Shown: positions 18,801 through 26,888 of the stretch, one piece after another
Layout: each line of letters starts with the position of its first letter
Position numbering within the stretch: position 1 is the stretch's first letter
Source of the DNA: WJKQ01 sp043810515
GTDB lineage: Bacteria > Patescibacteriota > Gracilibacteria > UBA1369 > LOWO2-01-FULL-3
Assembly (NCBI GenBank): GCA_043810515.1
Contig: JBDRNZ010000019.1
Coordinates: 26,464 to 90,463, forward strand
DNA length: 64,000 nt
Direction of reading: 5' to 3'
Program-made: the position numbers and the translations under genes
The notes under the pieces: generated by a model
The model's input: the letters and a program-made list of their open reading frames with translations, nothing else
Told to the model about the DNA's origin: nothing
The model's database searches: none

Positions 18801-21283
18801 TGGCACAGAGAACAGGCCTGCCATTAAGTGACATCGCAAGTTCCACAGTCACGACAGAAGACAGCGCAATCACCTATCTGATCGTTTACACCGTAACCGC
18901 GGACAAAGACAACATTCTCACAATCAGGGCAACAGGCACAAAAGAACCTGTTTGTACGGTAAAATACAATCTTGTGGTAAGTCCGTGCGAAAGCATAGTC
19001 GTAAAAACAAATCCGTCTCCATTCGACCCTGAAACAGAAACACTGATCTGGGTAACGGAAGGAGATTTCGGCGACTTCGACGGAACATTCCTGTTCCAGG
19101 CAAAAAACCCGGACGGAAGCGTCGCTGACGGAAAATTCAGAACCCCGACAGCCAGAAACATAGGAGAAAACCCGCTTGCAGTCACAATAGACCAGGCCGG
19201 CACCGGAATAATCTATGACGGAGGTCAGGCCGGAGATACCGTTACATTGACAGCAGTCGGAGCCCTTAGCGGCACAAACTGCAATTACCTTCTTACCTCC
19301 ACCCCTGGAGAGGAAGTAAAATGCGTCGACCTTGAAATCGTTCAGCCCGAAGGTCAGTGGAATACGGAAGATTTCACTGCCAGCGACGAACAGAAATTCA
19401 AAATAGAGGTCGAAACCGATCCTGCAGGATTTGCCAGCAACCTGGATTATCGCTGGGAAGTCAGTCCGGAAAGCGCAGGCGACTGGGATATCGCGACCAC
19501 AAATTCCGACAATTCAAACAACCCTCTCATAAACTACCTTAGAAATATCGTAGTAGACACCCTCGATTCTGCCAAAGTATCAGCAGTCGGATTTGAAGAC
19601 GTCTGCAGCGACCACATAAATTTCGTTCCGGAGGAAGAAAGAGAGGAAATTCCGGACATTGAAAAACTCATCTACTACACAGAAAAAGACAGATGGGCCA
19701 CAACCATAAACCTCGGTGGAAAAGACTCGGACGGCCACCTCGACGATGATTATCAGTACGTGACATATCTTGCAATCTACGATACCGGTTCGGAAGAATC
19801 AGTGGAAATATGGGAAAAGGAAATGGACAACGGACACATTGAAGCCTCAAATACACAGGATGGCAGTTTTGATTATCTTGGAATGGCAATCGGCGTGAAA
19901 GACAAAGATGGAAACACGTACATAGTATACAAAAGCAACGATTCCGATGAATTCGACGAAGATTGGTACAACAATGAGGACATAAACGGGGAACAGTTGA
20001 GCGACTTCGATAACTACAACGAAGACCTCGACTTCTTTGAGGACGAATTCGAATGTAGGAACGACAGCGAAGATTTCTGCATAACCAATGATTTTGACAA
20101 TCTTGAGAACGATTTCCAGGACGGCGAAAAAATAGAATTCAAAAACCTCGATGAGGTTGATGAAATCTACATCGTCTATCAGATGGAAAATAACACCGCG
20201 ATTGATGACGACTATTGCGAAAGAATGATTGAGGAATTCGGCGAATGCGGCGAGGAATTTGAAAACAGAATTGAATTTGAAGCAGACATGGGCGATGACG
20301 AAATAGAAACCGGCCATGACGACACCCTCGCGATCGTAATCTGTCCTTTCATACTCACACGTGAAGGCGGCGATACATTCTTCCACAGCGCTATCGAAAC
20401 CGGAATAGACGTAAGCGCATGTTACGACGTCCCAAGCACTCCGGTCGTCATAACCCCTCCGCCTGAAACTCCTGGCACAGCACCATCAACAGGACAAGGC
20501 GAACAGGCGGCAGGACAATATCTCCAGCTCCCGACACACGACATCTGCAAATTCAGCAACGACGAAAACACAACAATCGAGGAGTATAAAAACGTGCTGA
20601 AAAACTTCTCAAGCGCCGTCTGTGAAATGCGTGCTGAAGTTGCCGAAATATGGAAAGAAAAATACATCAATGACGCAATCAAAGCCAATATTGAAAAAAT
20701 CTCAAGATTTGATGCAGTAAAAGGATCAAAAACCATTTCAAACATGAACACAGTCGCCACGCAGCTTGGCGAGAACAAAAACGGCGTGTTCGTAATCGAA
20801 GGCGACCTGACAATAAACGGTCTCAATGTCGGCCCGTCCGGAAATATTCCTGCGGGACAGACATATATCGTAAAGAATGGAACATTAACGATTAACGGAA
20901 ACATCACGTACGACGATTCCCGCGTTAATGTCGCAAATCCAAAAAGCCTTCCTTCCGCCGCGTTTGTTGTAATCGACGGAAATATTGAAATCAGCAACTC
21001 GGTCACGAAAATCGACGGAATCCTGATGGCTGTAGACACTGAGAGCAAAAAAGATGGAGAAATCAGATCGAAAGAAGACAAGCCGACTTATGAGAACCTG
21101 CTTACAATACGCGGAAGCATGATCGGAGACGTTTCAAATTTATTCTTCAACAGACGCAAAATCGGTGATCCGCTGAAAGATGAAGGTTCCGTAACTATCA
21201 GATACGATGAAAGAATCCTTCTAAACACACCTCCGGGACTGACCGACCTGATAGATGTCAGCCAGCTGAAAATCGCGGAGTAG
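15803..21283 (+). CDS. Giant secreted modular surface protein (1826 aa)
   Basis: Unrecognised extracellular protein. A signal peptide is visible at residues 1-29 (LTFLTALLITLISTASTSA). About seven modules each open with a Cys followed by a [DE]-[LI]-type strand (near residues 328, 442, 571, 688, 906, 1061 and 1172), for example VCKDLQAT and YCLDLQAT. The clearest ones close with another Cys (for example SDNCSQEF and PTVCSAF) and contain W/F-x-S/A strand motifs like Ig-like folds. Residues about 1379-1500 are extremely Asp/Glu-rich with several Cys. A Pro/Thr linker follows. Residues about 1659-1762 repeat short strands such as FVIEGDLTINGL and TLTINGNI, resembling a right-handed beta-helix. 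There is no C-terminal TM or LPXTG. It probably forms a filament, adhesin or layer component. Confidence 0.85.
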   Translation: MKTSRIIPSLTFLTALLITLISTASTSAHGPEDYLSDCTVENLDASWQANPGLCDPNNPPDISQGIAISDDQGTPNIFPDGLCYPSFNNFIDMIDLDFPYGPGVEVGMDPYYSNNPPLFKDERNFFKARLRDETADWSDYKDDITMDVGDKVTFMVYMHNNGDPCFNDNVQLNIPSDRIYKNWNTTSHGTKVNVLPGFSMNSEGKLSKIISAATQFKASIWSQDARNAQGDIAPIENGVTIRPADGKTIELEYSQATAFYTDYTHSWNKNEHPINPATLLSQNGFSVSTLLDNGNIKGSAGDFYACEPYIAVIVFTVEAKEVPITPNVCKDLQATSSEMNLNGEKVLNLQINAIDFSPQNTLPAGTMALWTSTDETGEFWDTKTGQYIQGGSFQTDDPYQMVYYYGGSEGNARITVKLTGIPDSLANSDNCSQEFEYIAPAPVCQYITTQIEAADYNKGSFDHGYRLYINKAAFSDEVIPPGTLVKWTASNQTGEFYNQVGELYTPYSTTPKDYTYTELSTNPSNPILSEVYYRGDDPVDITAQIITPSQLGIDTQACVAVVPIRPAVEQNYCLDLQATEFDPEKTLDINGETAYELQVTDLTFSGNGQTPEGLRGFWVSLDDENGRFYNGNKQLVGIGHAFTDNLFEKVYYIGTGRIRVTLLGLPDAIANPTVCSAFTEIIEKAPVCTDIKVDHPEEIEVGTLSTFRAKSYDANGELYGTAITYWVEPGYGKFYLATAKPDNIPANDSPMVYEATSDLFTIPVTPTGAISLNTINSQMAIDFSFAVSTGNLWNYNSAASDAIVVPYSGNFEILPSTRSSSYNQSKFYGLAQVFNFDVTNQSELNNIDSETLYSAIHEVITVNQGATVYFEALKAGENVIHVQAAGTDVPNVCKRDFSIIPKRERPLICTDINASVKRYGTVSKEIRNLSPNTIYELSAIATYSKEFEEGTITYTIDPHYGIFIKVPAPKLQRAIFLNALYALSGGNLTEESARTLVNELAQRTGLPLSDIASSTVTTEDSAITYLIVYTVTADKDNILTIRATGTKEPVCTVKYNLVVSPCESIVVKTNPSPFDPETETLIWVTEGDFGDFDGTFLFQAKNPDGSVADGKFRTPTARNIGENPLAVTIDQAGTGIIYDGGQAGDTVTLTAVGALSGTNCNYLLTSTPGEEVKCVDLEIVQPEGQWNTEDFTASDEQKFKIEVETDPAGFASNLDYRWEVSPESAGDWDIATTNSDNSNNPLINYLRNIVVDTLDSAKVSAVGFEDVCSDHINFVPEEEREEIPDIEKLIYYTEKDRWATTINLGGKDSDGHLDDDYQYVTYLAIYDTGSEESVEIWEKEMDNGHIEASNTQDGSFDYLGMAIGVKDKDGNTYIVYKSNDSDEFDEDWYNNEDINGEQLSDFDNYNEDLDFFEDEFECRNDSEDFCITNDFDNLENDFQDGEKIEFKNLDEVDEIYIVYQMENNTAIDDDYCERMIEEFGECGEEFENRIEFEADMGDDEIETGHDDTLAIVICPFILTREGGDTFFHSAIETGIDVSACYDVPSTPVVITPPPETPGTAPSTGQGEQAAGQYLQLPTHDICKFSNDENTTIEEYKNVLKNFSSAVCEMRAEVAEIWKEKYINDAIKANIEKISRFDAVKGSKTISNMNTVATQLGENKNGVFVIEGDLTINGLNVGPSGNIPAGQTYIVKNGTLTINGNITYDDSRVNVANPKSLPSAAFVVIDGNIEISNSVTKIDGILMAVDTESKKDGEIRSKEDKPTYENLLTIRGSMIGDVSNLFFNRRKIGDPLKDEGSVTIRYDERILLNTPPGLTDLIDVSQLKIAE

Positions 21284-21305
21284 GAAAAGACCGACAAATA
21301 ATACT

Positions 21306-21341
21306 AAAAAAGAACGCCGTCGCAAAACCGGCGTTCTTTTT
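21306..21341 (+). terminator. Intrinsic terminator after the giant-gene locus
   Basis: A perfect 10-bp stem AAGAACGCCG/CGGCGTTCTT with a 9-nt loop, followed by a T run (21337-21341) and preceded by an A run. It lies 22 bp after the stop of the 1826-aa gene, and the next promoter begins at 21360, so the giant locus is insulated from holA. Confidence 0.88.
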
Positions 21342-21359
21342 AACACAAAAAACTCCACA

Positions 21360-21388
21360 TTGAACTTCCCCACCCTTAAATATATAAT
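21360..21388 (+). promoter_or_regulatory. Predicted promoter for holA
   Basis: A -35 TTGAAC and a perfect -10 TATAAT with a 17-bp spacer. The TTG of this -35 could be misread as an in-frame start of holA, but the promoter places +1 near 21395, so translation must begin at the ATG at 21414. Confidence 0.72.
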
Positions 21389-21413
21389 CAAACTCCATTT
21401 CCCATTCACAAAA

Positions 21414-22403
21414 ATGCCAGAGACCGAAGCAAAAAAACCAGTTTATCTCTTCTACGGCGAGGATACATATTCCAGCAACGAAAAAGTAAAATTCTGGAAG
21501 GATGAATTCGCAAAAAAATACGGCAGTGACAGCATGGAAGTAATCGACGGAAAGAACATGGACATATCAAACTTCATCACAAACCTCGAGGCAGTCCCTT
21601 TCCTTTCAGAAAAACGGCTGATCGTGGTAAAAAACTTCCTTGCGGAAGCAGACAAAGACAACCAAAAAAAAATAGCACAGGCCTTAAAAAACATTCCGGA
21701 CTTCTGCATTGTCGTCTTTCATGAAACACAGGATCCAAACAAAACCACATCGCTATTCAAAAAAATCAAACAGATCGGAACAGTCACTGACTTTGAGCAC
21801 CCATCGCCGGGACAGCTCGCAAAATGGATTCTTGAAAAAGCAAAAGGTGAAAACATAAAAATATCTCCGCGGGAAGCGCACGTTTTAAGCACACGCTGCG
21901 GACTTGAACGCTGGCGCGTGGCCAACGAGCTGGATAAATTAAAATTATACGCAAACGGCACAGAAATAACCGAAAAAATGATAGACGAACTGGTAACCCC
22001 GTCGCTCACGGAATCAATATTCAAACTCACCGATGCGATAGCTGGCAAAAATCCGCGCGAGTCGCTTAAAACACTGGGAATTCTCAAAGACAGCGGCGAA
22101 GAACTCACGAAAATATTTTTCATGATAGTGAGACACTTCAGAATTCTGATTCAGGTACACGAAATGCGGGAAAAAGGCGCTTCACAGCCGGAAATAACGC
22201 AAAAACTCAAAGCGCATCCCTTTGTAATTCAAAAAACCTCCGCCCAGTCAAAAAATTTCACAACCGAAAAACTCGAAAAAATTTACCGAAAACTTCTGGA
22301 AATCGACCGAGACTTCAAAACAGGAATTATTAAAATTTATCAGGGAGACGACAGCGAGTACAAACTCGCAATAGAAAAATTAATAATTGATTGCTGTGAA
22401 TAA
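21414..22403 (+). CDS. holA: DNA polymerase III delta subunit HolA
   Basis: Clamp-loader subunit that opens the sliding clamp. The 329-aa protein has the family opening PVYLFYGEDTYSSNEKV, a central KRLIVVKNFL strand and the C-terminal clamp-loader collar helices (ESIFKLTDAIAGKNPRESL). The degenerate AAA+ domain lacks a functional P-loop, as expected for delta. I chose ATG 21414 because the upstream in-frame TTG lies inside the promoter. It stands alone between the terminator at 21341 and the TrmB-like gene. Confidence 0.92.
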   Translation: MPETEAKKPVYLFYGEDTYSSNEKVKFWKDEFAKKYGSDSMEVIDGKNMDISNFITNLEAVPFLSEKRLIVVKNFLAEADKDNQKKIAQALKNIPDFCIVVFHETQDPNKTTSLFKKIKQIGTVTDFEHPSPGQLAKWILEKAKGENIKISPREAHVLSTRCGLERWRVANELDKLKLYANGTEITEKMIDELVTPSLTESIFKLTDAIAGKNPRESLKTLGILKDSGEELTKIFFMIVRHFRILIQVHEMREKGASQPEITQKLKAHPFVIQKTSAQSKNFTTEKLEKIYRKLLEIDRDFKTGIIKIYQGDDSEYKLAIEKLIIDCCE

Positions 22404-22453
22404 CGGCAGATGATAAAATCTTCGTTGAAATTTTCTACAACTAATTTCTCAAA

Positions 22454-23341
22454 ATGGAAAACGAACTTCTTCAGGTCTTGACCCACCTCGGCTTAACGGA
22501 AAAAGAAGCCAAAGTTTACCTCTCGTCAACGGAAGTCGGGACGGCTCCGGTATCAACAATCGCCCAAAAAGCCGGAATAAACAGAGTCACAACCTATGAT
22601 ATTCTCGAAAAACTCAAGCAAAAAGGCCTCGTCAGCTATTTCACAAAAAAGAAAATCCGCTACTTCACGAGCACAAAGCCGGAAACCCTGCTTGAAGAAT
22701 TCGAAAAAAGAACAAACGACCTGAGAACCTCCCTCCCGAAATTCAAAAGACTAACGGGAGAAACAAGCCATCCCCGCGTCCGATATTTTGAGGGACTGGA
22801 AGGAATAAAAGCCATATACGCGGACACTCTCACGAGCAAATCCGAAATTCTGAACTATTCAAATTCACACGAAATCCGCAAACAGTGGCCGAACTACGAC
22901 AAAGAATACGTTGCGAAAAGAGCAAAAAAGAAAATTTTCCTCCGAGGAATATGCCCGAAAGACGCGGAAGGCAAAATAGTACACAAAGAGGACGAAAAAT
23001 ATCATCGCGAAATGCGCCTCGTCCCACCTGAACAATTTAGTTGTACAAATGAGATCAATATCTACGACGATAAGGTCTCAATCATCTCTTTCAAAGACGA
23101 ACTTATCGGAATGATAATAGAGAGCAGCGAGATAGCAAACAGCCAAAGAGCAATCTTCAATATATGCTGGCAGTTTGCGGAAATAATGACAGGCACAGAA
23201 ACAACGTCCGGCGCAGAAACGACACGCGGCACGGATATAAAAAACAAGATGCTCGAGCCGATAACCGGGAAAGAGCTGAAAAAAGCTATTCAAAAAACAA
23301 TGGACTCAGCGATCAAAACAAACAACATGTCCCTATTCTAG
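22454..23341 (+). CDS. TrmB-like transcriptional regulator
   Basis: A 295-aa protein with an N-terminal winged helix of the TrmB type (LTHLGLTEKEAKVYLSS, then INRVTTYDILEKLKQKGLV, residues 8-60). A short coiled linker follows, then a domain resembling the TrmB/PLD-like effector domain (RVRYFEGLEGIKAIYADTL, SEILNYSNS, DDKVSIISF). TrmB proteins are common in archaea, where they sense sugars, and occur in several CPR lineages. The ligand is unknown. The gene is downstream of holA after a 50-bp gap and overlaps the convergent gatA end by 9 bp. Confidence 0.82.
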   Translation: MENELLQVLTHLGLTEKEAKVYLSSTEVGTAPVSTIAQKAGINRVTTYDILEKLKQKGLVSYFTKKKIRYFTSTKPETLLEEFEKRTNDLRTSLPKFKRLTGETSHPRVRYFEGLEGIKAIYADTLTSKSEILNYSNSHEIRKQWPNYDKEYVAKRAKKKIFLRGICPKDAEGKIVHKEDEKYHREMRLVPPEQFSCTNEINIYDDKVSIISFKDELIGMIIESSEIANSQRAIFNICWQFAEIMTGTETTSGAETTRGTDIKNKMLEPITGKELKKAIQKTMDSAIKTNNMSLF

Positions 23342-24769
23342 ATTTTCCAGAGCATCGCCAACCGTAAGACACCTTCCTTCCTCAAACTGCGGCGCCATAA
23401 CCTGCAACCCAACCGGAAGACCTTCTTTCGTTAATCCGGCCGGACAAGCCAGAGAAGGAATTCCAGCTGCACTAGCCGGAATAGTAAGCACGTCAGCCAT
23501 ATACATGGCAAGCGGATCGTCAAACTTCTCACCGACTTTAAAAGCCGGAAACGGTGAAACCGGCCCGATAAGCACATCTACTTTGTCAAAAACCTTGTCA
23601 AAATCCTCAATTATAAGAGTTCTTACCTTTTGGGCTTTTTTGTAATAAGCATCATAATATCCTGCGGAAAGAACATACGTCCCTATCATTATTCTGCGCT
23701 TGATTTCGTCACCAAATCCTTCTCCCCGCGCCTGAAAATAATAATCCACAAGATCCTCGGGCTCATTTTTAGGCTTCTTGCCGTAACGGATTCCGTCAAA
23801 TCTCTCAAGGTTCGCGGACAATTCGGCGGGCATAGTTATGTAGTAGACCGCAACAGCATATTTCGTCATCGGAAGAGAAACTTCTTCGATCTTGGCACCC
23901 GCGGCCTCAAGCTTCTTAATGGCGTCCTTCACGATATCGGAAGTCTCCTTTTCAATCCCCTCTCCGAAATATTCCTTTGGAAGCCCTATCTTTAAACCCT
24001 TCACACCTTTGCCGATAAATCCGGTATAATCCGGAACTTTTATATCGGGAGTAGTGGAATCGTAACAGTCTTTTCCGGCAATGGCTTTTAGAATAATGGC
24101 AATATCGGAAGGCGACCTGCCGAAAGGACTCACTGTGTCCCATGACGAGGCCATTGCGGTAACGCCGGACCTGCTTACACGTCCGTAAGTCACCTTAAGC
24201 CCGTACACGCCGCAAAACGAAGCCGGTTGACGCACAGACCCGCCGGTATCTGTTCCCATCGCATAAAGACACATATTTGACGCCAAAGCCGCGGCGCTCC
24301 CGCCCGAAGACCCTCCCGCCACACGTGTCAGGTCAAAAGGATTTTTTGTAGGCCCAAAACACGAGTGCTCCGTACTCGCGCCGCAGGCAAATTCATCCAT
24401 ATTTGTTTTTCCCAGCATAACCATGCCATTTTTACGAAGCCTCTCAATACAGGAAGCGTCGTACGGCGGAACAAAATCCTTCAGCGTAGGCGAGCAGCAC
24501 GTCGTCTTTACACCCTTCGTGTTAAAAATATCCTTTATTGCCGCGGGAATACCGGCCAGCGTAGGTAGCTCTTCTCCTGAAGCAAGCTTTGTATCAAAAT
24601 CTTCCGCGCTCTTCATGGCACCCCCCTCGTCCACGGTCACAAAAGCGTTGAGCTCCTTATCTTGCGCCTTAATGGTCTTCAGACACGCGGAAGTAAGTTC
24701 CGCGCTGGAAAACTTTTTATCCCTTAACCCCTTGGCGGCCTCCCCAATTGTAAGTTCATTTAATCGCAT
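23333..24769 (-). CDS. gatA: Glutamyl/aspartyl-tRNA amidotransferase subunit A
   Basis: Amidase subunit that releases ammonia from glutamine so that GatB can convert Glu-tRNA(Gln) or Asp-tRNA(Asn). The 478-aa protein has the Ser-cisSer-Lys triad of amidase-signature enzymes: the Lys in AAIKDIFN, the cis-Ser in GGSSGGSAAALA, and the nucleophile Ser in TDTGGSVRQPASFCG. Length is normal. It overlaps gatC by 14 bp. GatB is not in the window. asnS at 53455 charges tRNA-Asn directly, so the complex is probably needed mainly for Gln-tRNA(Gln). Confidence 0.96.
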   Translation of the reverse strand: MRLNELTIGEAAKGLRDKKFSSAELTSACLKTIKAQDKELNAFVTVDEGGAMKSAEDFDTKLASGEELPTLAGIPAAIKDIFNTKGVKTTCCSPTLKDFVPPYDASCIERLRKNGMVMLGKTNMDEFACGASTEHSCFGPTKNPFDLTRVAGGSSGGSAAALASNMCLYAMGTDTGGSVRQPASFCGVYGLKVTYGRVSRSGVTAMASSWDTVSPFGRSPSDIAIILKAIAGKDCYDSTTPDIKVPDYTGFIGKGVKGLKIGLPKEYFGEGIEKETSDIVKDAIKKLEAAGAKIEEVSLPMTKYAVAVYYITMPAELSANLERFDGIRYGKKPKNEPEDLVDYYFQARGEGFGDEIKRRIMIGTYVLSAGYYDAYYKKAQKVRTLIIEDFDKVFDKVDVLIGPVSPFPAFKVGEKFDDPLAMYMADVLTIPASAAGIPSLACPAGLTKEGLPVGLQVMAPQFEEGRCLTVGDALENLE

Positions 24770-25046
24770 TTTTTACACGAATTTGATTACTATCGATCGA
24801 AAGTTCAGTACATTCGAGCAATTTCTCTCTCTTACATTTGGATTTTTTAACCTCGTCTTTTTCCATAACATTAGTCATTCCCGTAACCTGGCTGGTTTCG
24901 GAAACCGCCCCGGTATCAAGTTCATTCAAAATCCCCATATAATCAAGAACCTTCGAGAGCTGACCCGAAAATTTCTTCACCTCGTCGTCCGTAAGAGCAA
25001 TTCTGGCCAGTTTTGCTATATGCCTGACCTCGTCCTCATTTAACAT
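24756..25046 (-). CDS. gatC: Glutamyl/aspartyl-tRNA amidotransferase subunit C
   Basis: Small stabilising subunit that wraps around the GatA-GatB interface. The 96-aa sequence carries the family pattern VRHIAKLARIALTDDEVKKF at the N-terminus and LNELDTGAV in the middle. The C-terminus is longer and more basic than usual and lacks a clear match to the typical ending. Gene order gatC-gatA is standard. A TTGATT-17-TAAACT promoter lies 27 bp upstream. Confidence 0.92.
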   Translation of the reverse strand: MLNEDEVRHIAKLARIALTDDEVKKFSGQLSKVLDYMGILNELDTGAVSETSQVTGMTNVMEKDEVKKSKCKREKLLECTELSIDSNQIRVKNAIK

Positions 25047-25072
25047 AAATTTTCCTTAAAAACTTCATGGAA

Positions 25073-25101
25073 AGTTTACAAGCGAAGTAGTCAAAAATCA
25101 A
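25073..25101 (-). promoter_or_regulatory. Predicted promoter for gatC-gatA
   Basis: On the minus strand a -35 TTGATT (25096-25101) and a -10 TAAACT (25073-25078) are spaced 17 bp apart, leaving a leader of about 20 nt before gatC. The match is moderate. Confidence 0.5.
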
Positions 25102-25112
25102 GCACAGAGAGC

Positions 25113-25141
25113 TTGTAAAAGCTTTTCCTTAAAGCTACAAT
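25113..25141 (+). promoter_or_regulatory. Predicted promoter for the 25151 gene run, nearly leaderless
   Basis: A -35 TTGTAA and a -10 TACAAT with a 17-bp spacer. With a usual 6-8 nt discriminator, +1 would fall at about 25148-25150, immediately before the ATG at 25151, so the transcript would be leaderless or nearly so. Confidence 0.55.
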
Positions 25142-25150
25142 CAAACCACA

Positions 25151-25459
25151 ATGAAAAGCACAATCACAAACATCAAAAAAGTTTCATTAATATTCTTCAT
25201 AATCACCGGACTCCTGCATCTCGGATCGGCAATGTTTATATCAAACGGTCTGCATCTGAAAGAGGCGCTTATTGTAAATAAAACAATGGACATCCCCTTT
25301 ATTCTGACCGGACTGATTTATGGTTTTTCATCACTCAGACTTTCGTTAACCGATCCTGAGAAACATCACAAACTGCTGGACGTTTCGCTAATATCAATTA
25401 TAATAATCGTCCTTGCCGGATTGGTTGTTATAAACTTAGCAATACCAAATATAAAATGA
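25151..25459 (+). CDS. Small membrane protein of unknown function (102 aa)
   Basis: Three predicted membrane helices (about residues 11-31, 47-65 and 78-97) separated by short polar loops, one of them KHHKLLD. No family was recognised. The stop overlaps the start of the RibL-like gene (ATGA), so the two are translationally coupled. The upstream promoter suggests it leads a run through ftsX and recO. Nothing ties it to flavin metabolism beyond this coupling. Confidence 0.72.
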   Translation: MKSTITNIKKVSLIFFIITGLLHLGSAMFISNGLHLKEALIVNKTMDIPFILTGLIYGFSSLRLSLTDPEKHHKLLDVSLISIIIIVLAGLVVINLAIPNIK

Positions 25460-25911
25460 AACCCACCGAAAAAAAGACTTTAGTAATGGTTTTTGGAACG
25501 TTTGATTATCTTCACGCCGGACATGAAAATCTGTTCAGTCAGGCGCGAAAACTTGGAACAGAAATAGTCGCAGTAATAGCAAGAGATAAAACCGTAAAAA
25601 CAATAAAAGGAAGCCTTCCAGACCACGACGAAAAAGCCCGCCTGCAGAATCTTGAAAAAACCGGATGGGCCGACAAAGTTACCATGGGAAGCCTGAGAGA
25701 TAAAATGAAGGCCATCAAAATATACAGACCTGACATAATAACTGTCGGATACGATCAGTTTGCTTTTACGTACGGCCTCAATAAATTGATAATAGACATG
25801 AAACTCAAGACAACAATTGTAAGACTGAAACCCTACAGACCTGACATGTACAAATCATCACTGCTCAAAACCAAAAAGCAGACTTCCGCCAAAAAAACTT
25901 CTGCTGTATAA
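25456..25911 (+). CDS. RibL/glycerol-3-phosphate cytidylyltransferase-like nucleotidyltransferase, possible FAD synthase
   Basis: A 151-aa HIGH-family nucleotidyltransferase with GTFDYLHAGHENLF (HxGH at about residues 21-24), a VIARDKTVKTIKG strand-loop, and the second nucleotide-binding region IITVGYDQFAF, where bacterial CDP-glycerol enzymes usually carry RxxGxSTT. Archaeal RibL FAD synthases belong to this subfamily. Because the riboflavin kinase at 6478 lacks its FAD synthetase half, this gene is the natural candidate for FMN adenylylation. Glycerol-3-phosphate or another alcohol phosphate remains possible. It has a basic Lys/Ser C-terminal tail and is translationally coupled to the preceding membrane protein. 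Confidence 0.72.
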   Translation: MKPTEKKTLVMVFGTFDYLHAGHENLFSQARKLGTEIVAVIARDKTVKTIKGSLPDHDEKARLQNLEKTGWADKVTMGSLRDKMKAIKIYRPDIITVGYDQFAFTYGLNKLIIDMKLKTTIVRLKPYRPDMYKSSLLKTKKQTSAKKTSAV

Positions 25912-25934
25912 TCAAAAAAAGAAAATAAAAACTC

Positions 25935-26888
25935 ATGAAAAAATCCTCCTCAAAACTTAATCTATTAAAGCAGGGCTTTAAATTCAGCCTAAGCAACATC
26001 TGGAGAAACCGCTTCCTCTCGCTGGCGACGATATTCGTGATCGGAACGATAATTTTTATTTTCAACGTCATTCTGGCTGTAAATTTTATATCAAAAGGCG
26101 CACTGGAAGATCTGAGTCAAAAAATTGACATAACAGTATATCTCAAGGAAAGCACAACCTTCAAAGACGCCCAAAATATAGCGAAAGACATAGAAAATCT
26201 TGAGGGAACACAAGGCGTTCATTACACTTCAAAAGATGAAGCTCTCGAGGATTTCAAAAAAACACATCCGGACATCGTTATCGCGTTTGAAAAATACAAC
26301 CTCGCAAACCCTCTTCCGGCAAGCCTTCAGATAACAACCTCTCATCCGCAATATCACAAAAGTATTGAAGAATTTTTATCGCAGGACAAATACAAAGCTT
26401 ACCTTTCAAACATAACCTCGGGCGACAACAGTAACAACAGCAACAACGCGATAATAACCAGCGTATCAAAAAACCTTCTTGAAGTGACCTCCTTCGCGCA
26501 ACAGTTGATATTCTGGCTCATTCTTACATTCATAATTGGTGGAGCCTTGATAATCTTAAACGCTCTGCAGATCACGATATTTAACCGCAAACGGGAAATA
26601 ACGGTAATGAAACTTGTCGGCGCATCGCACTGGTTCATAAGACTGCCGTTCATAATAGAAGGAATAATTTATGGCATACTGTCGGTAATAGTAAGCTTCA
26701 TAATGGTTCTGATCCTTTCAAAAAACATACAGCTTACGGGAACAAGTCTATGGAGTTATTACACGGACATAGAATTTTATAAGGTATTTTTGATAGAACT
26801 CGCGATCACCGTAACATTGAGCATAGCAAGCGTTATGGTAGCGGTGCACGAATACCTTCAGAAAAAAATCATAGACACCTCTTCATGA
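25935..26888 (+). CDS. ftsX: Cell-division ABC transporter permease FtsX
   Basis: Membrane partner of FtsE that activates peptidoglycan hydrolases at the septum. The 317-aa protein has a cytoplasmic N-terminus, TM1 (about residues 29-54), an extracytoplasmic domain with SQKIDITVYLKEST and the characteristic degenerate P-N-P-L-P-A-S-L motif (NPLPASLQI), then three C-terminal helices. A Ser/Asn-rich insert (DNSNNSNNA) sits before TM2. ftsE is not adjacent here, which is unusual. Its stop overlaps the recO start by 4 bp. Confidence 0.93.
   Translation: MKKSSSKLNLLKQGFKFSLSNIWRNRFLSLATIFVIGTIIFIFNVILAVNFISKGALEDLSQKIDITVYLKESTTFKDAQNIAKDIENLEGTQGVHYTSKDEALEDFKKTHPDIVIAFEKYNLANPLPASLQITTSHPQYHKSIEEFLSQDKYKAYLSNITSGDNSNNSNNAIITSVSKNLLEVTSFAQQLIFWLILTFIIGGALIILNALQITIFNRKREITVMKLVGASHWFIRLPFIIEGIIYGILSVIVSFIMVLILSKNIQLTGTSLWSYYTDIEFYKVFLIELAITVTLSIASVMVAVHEYLQKKIIDTSS

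Noticed and set aside
21360..21413. Upstream TTG start for holA
   Set aside because: The TTG is part of the predicted -35 element; the ATG at 21414 matches the family N-terminus.
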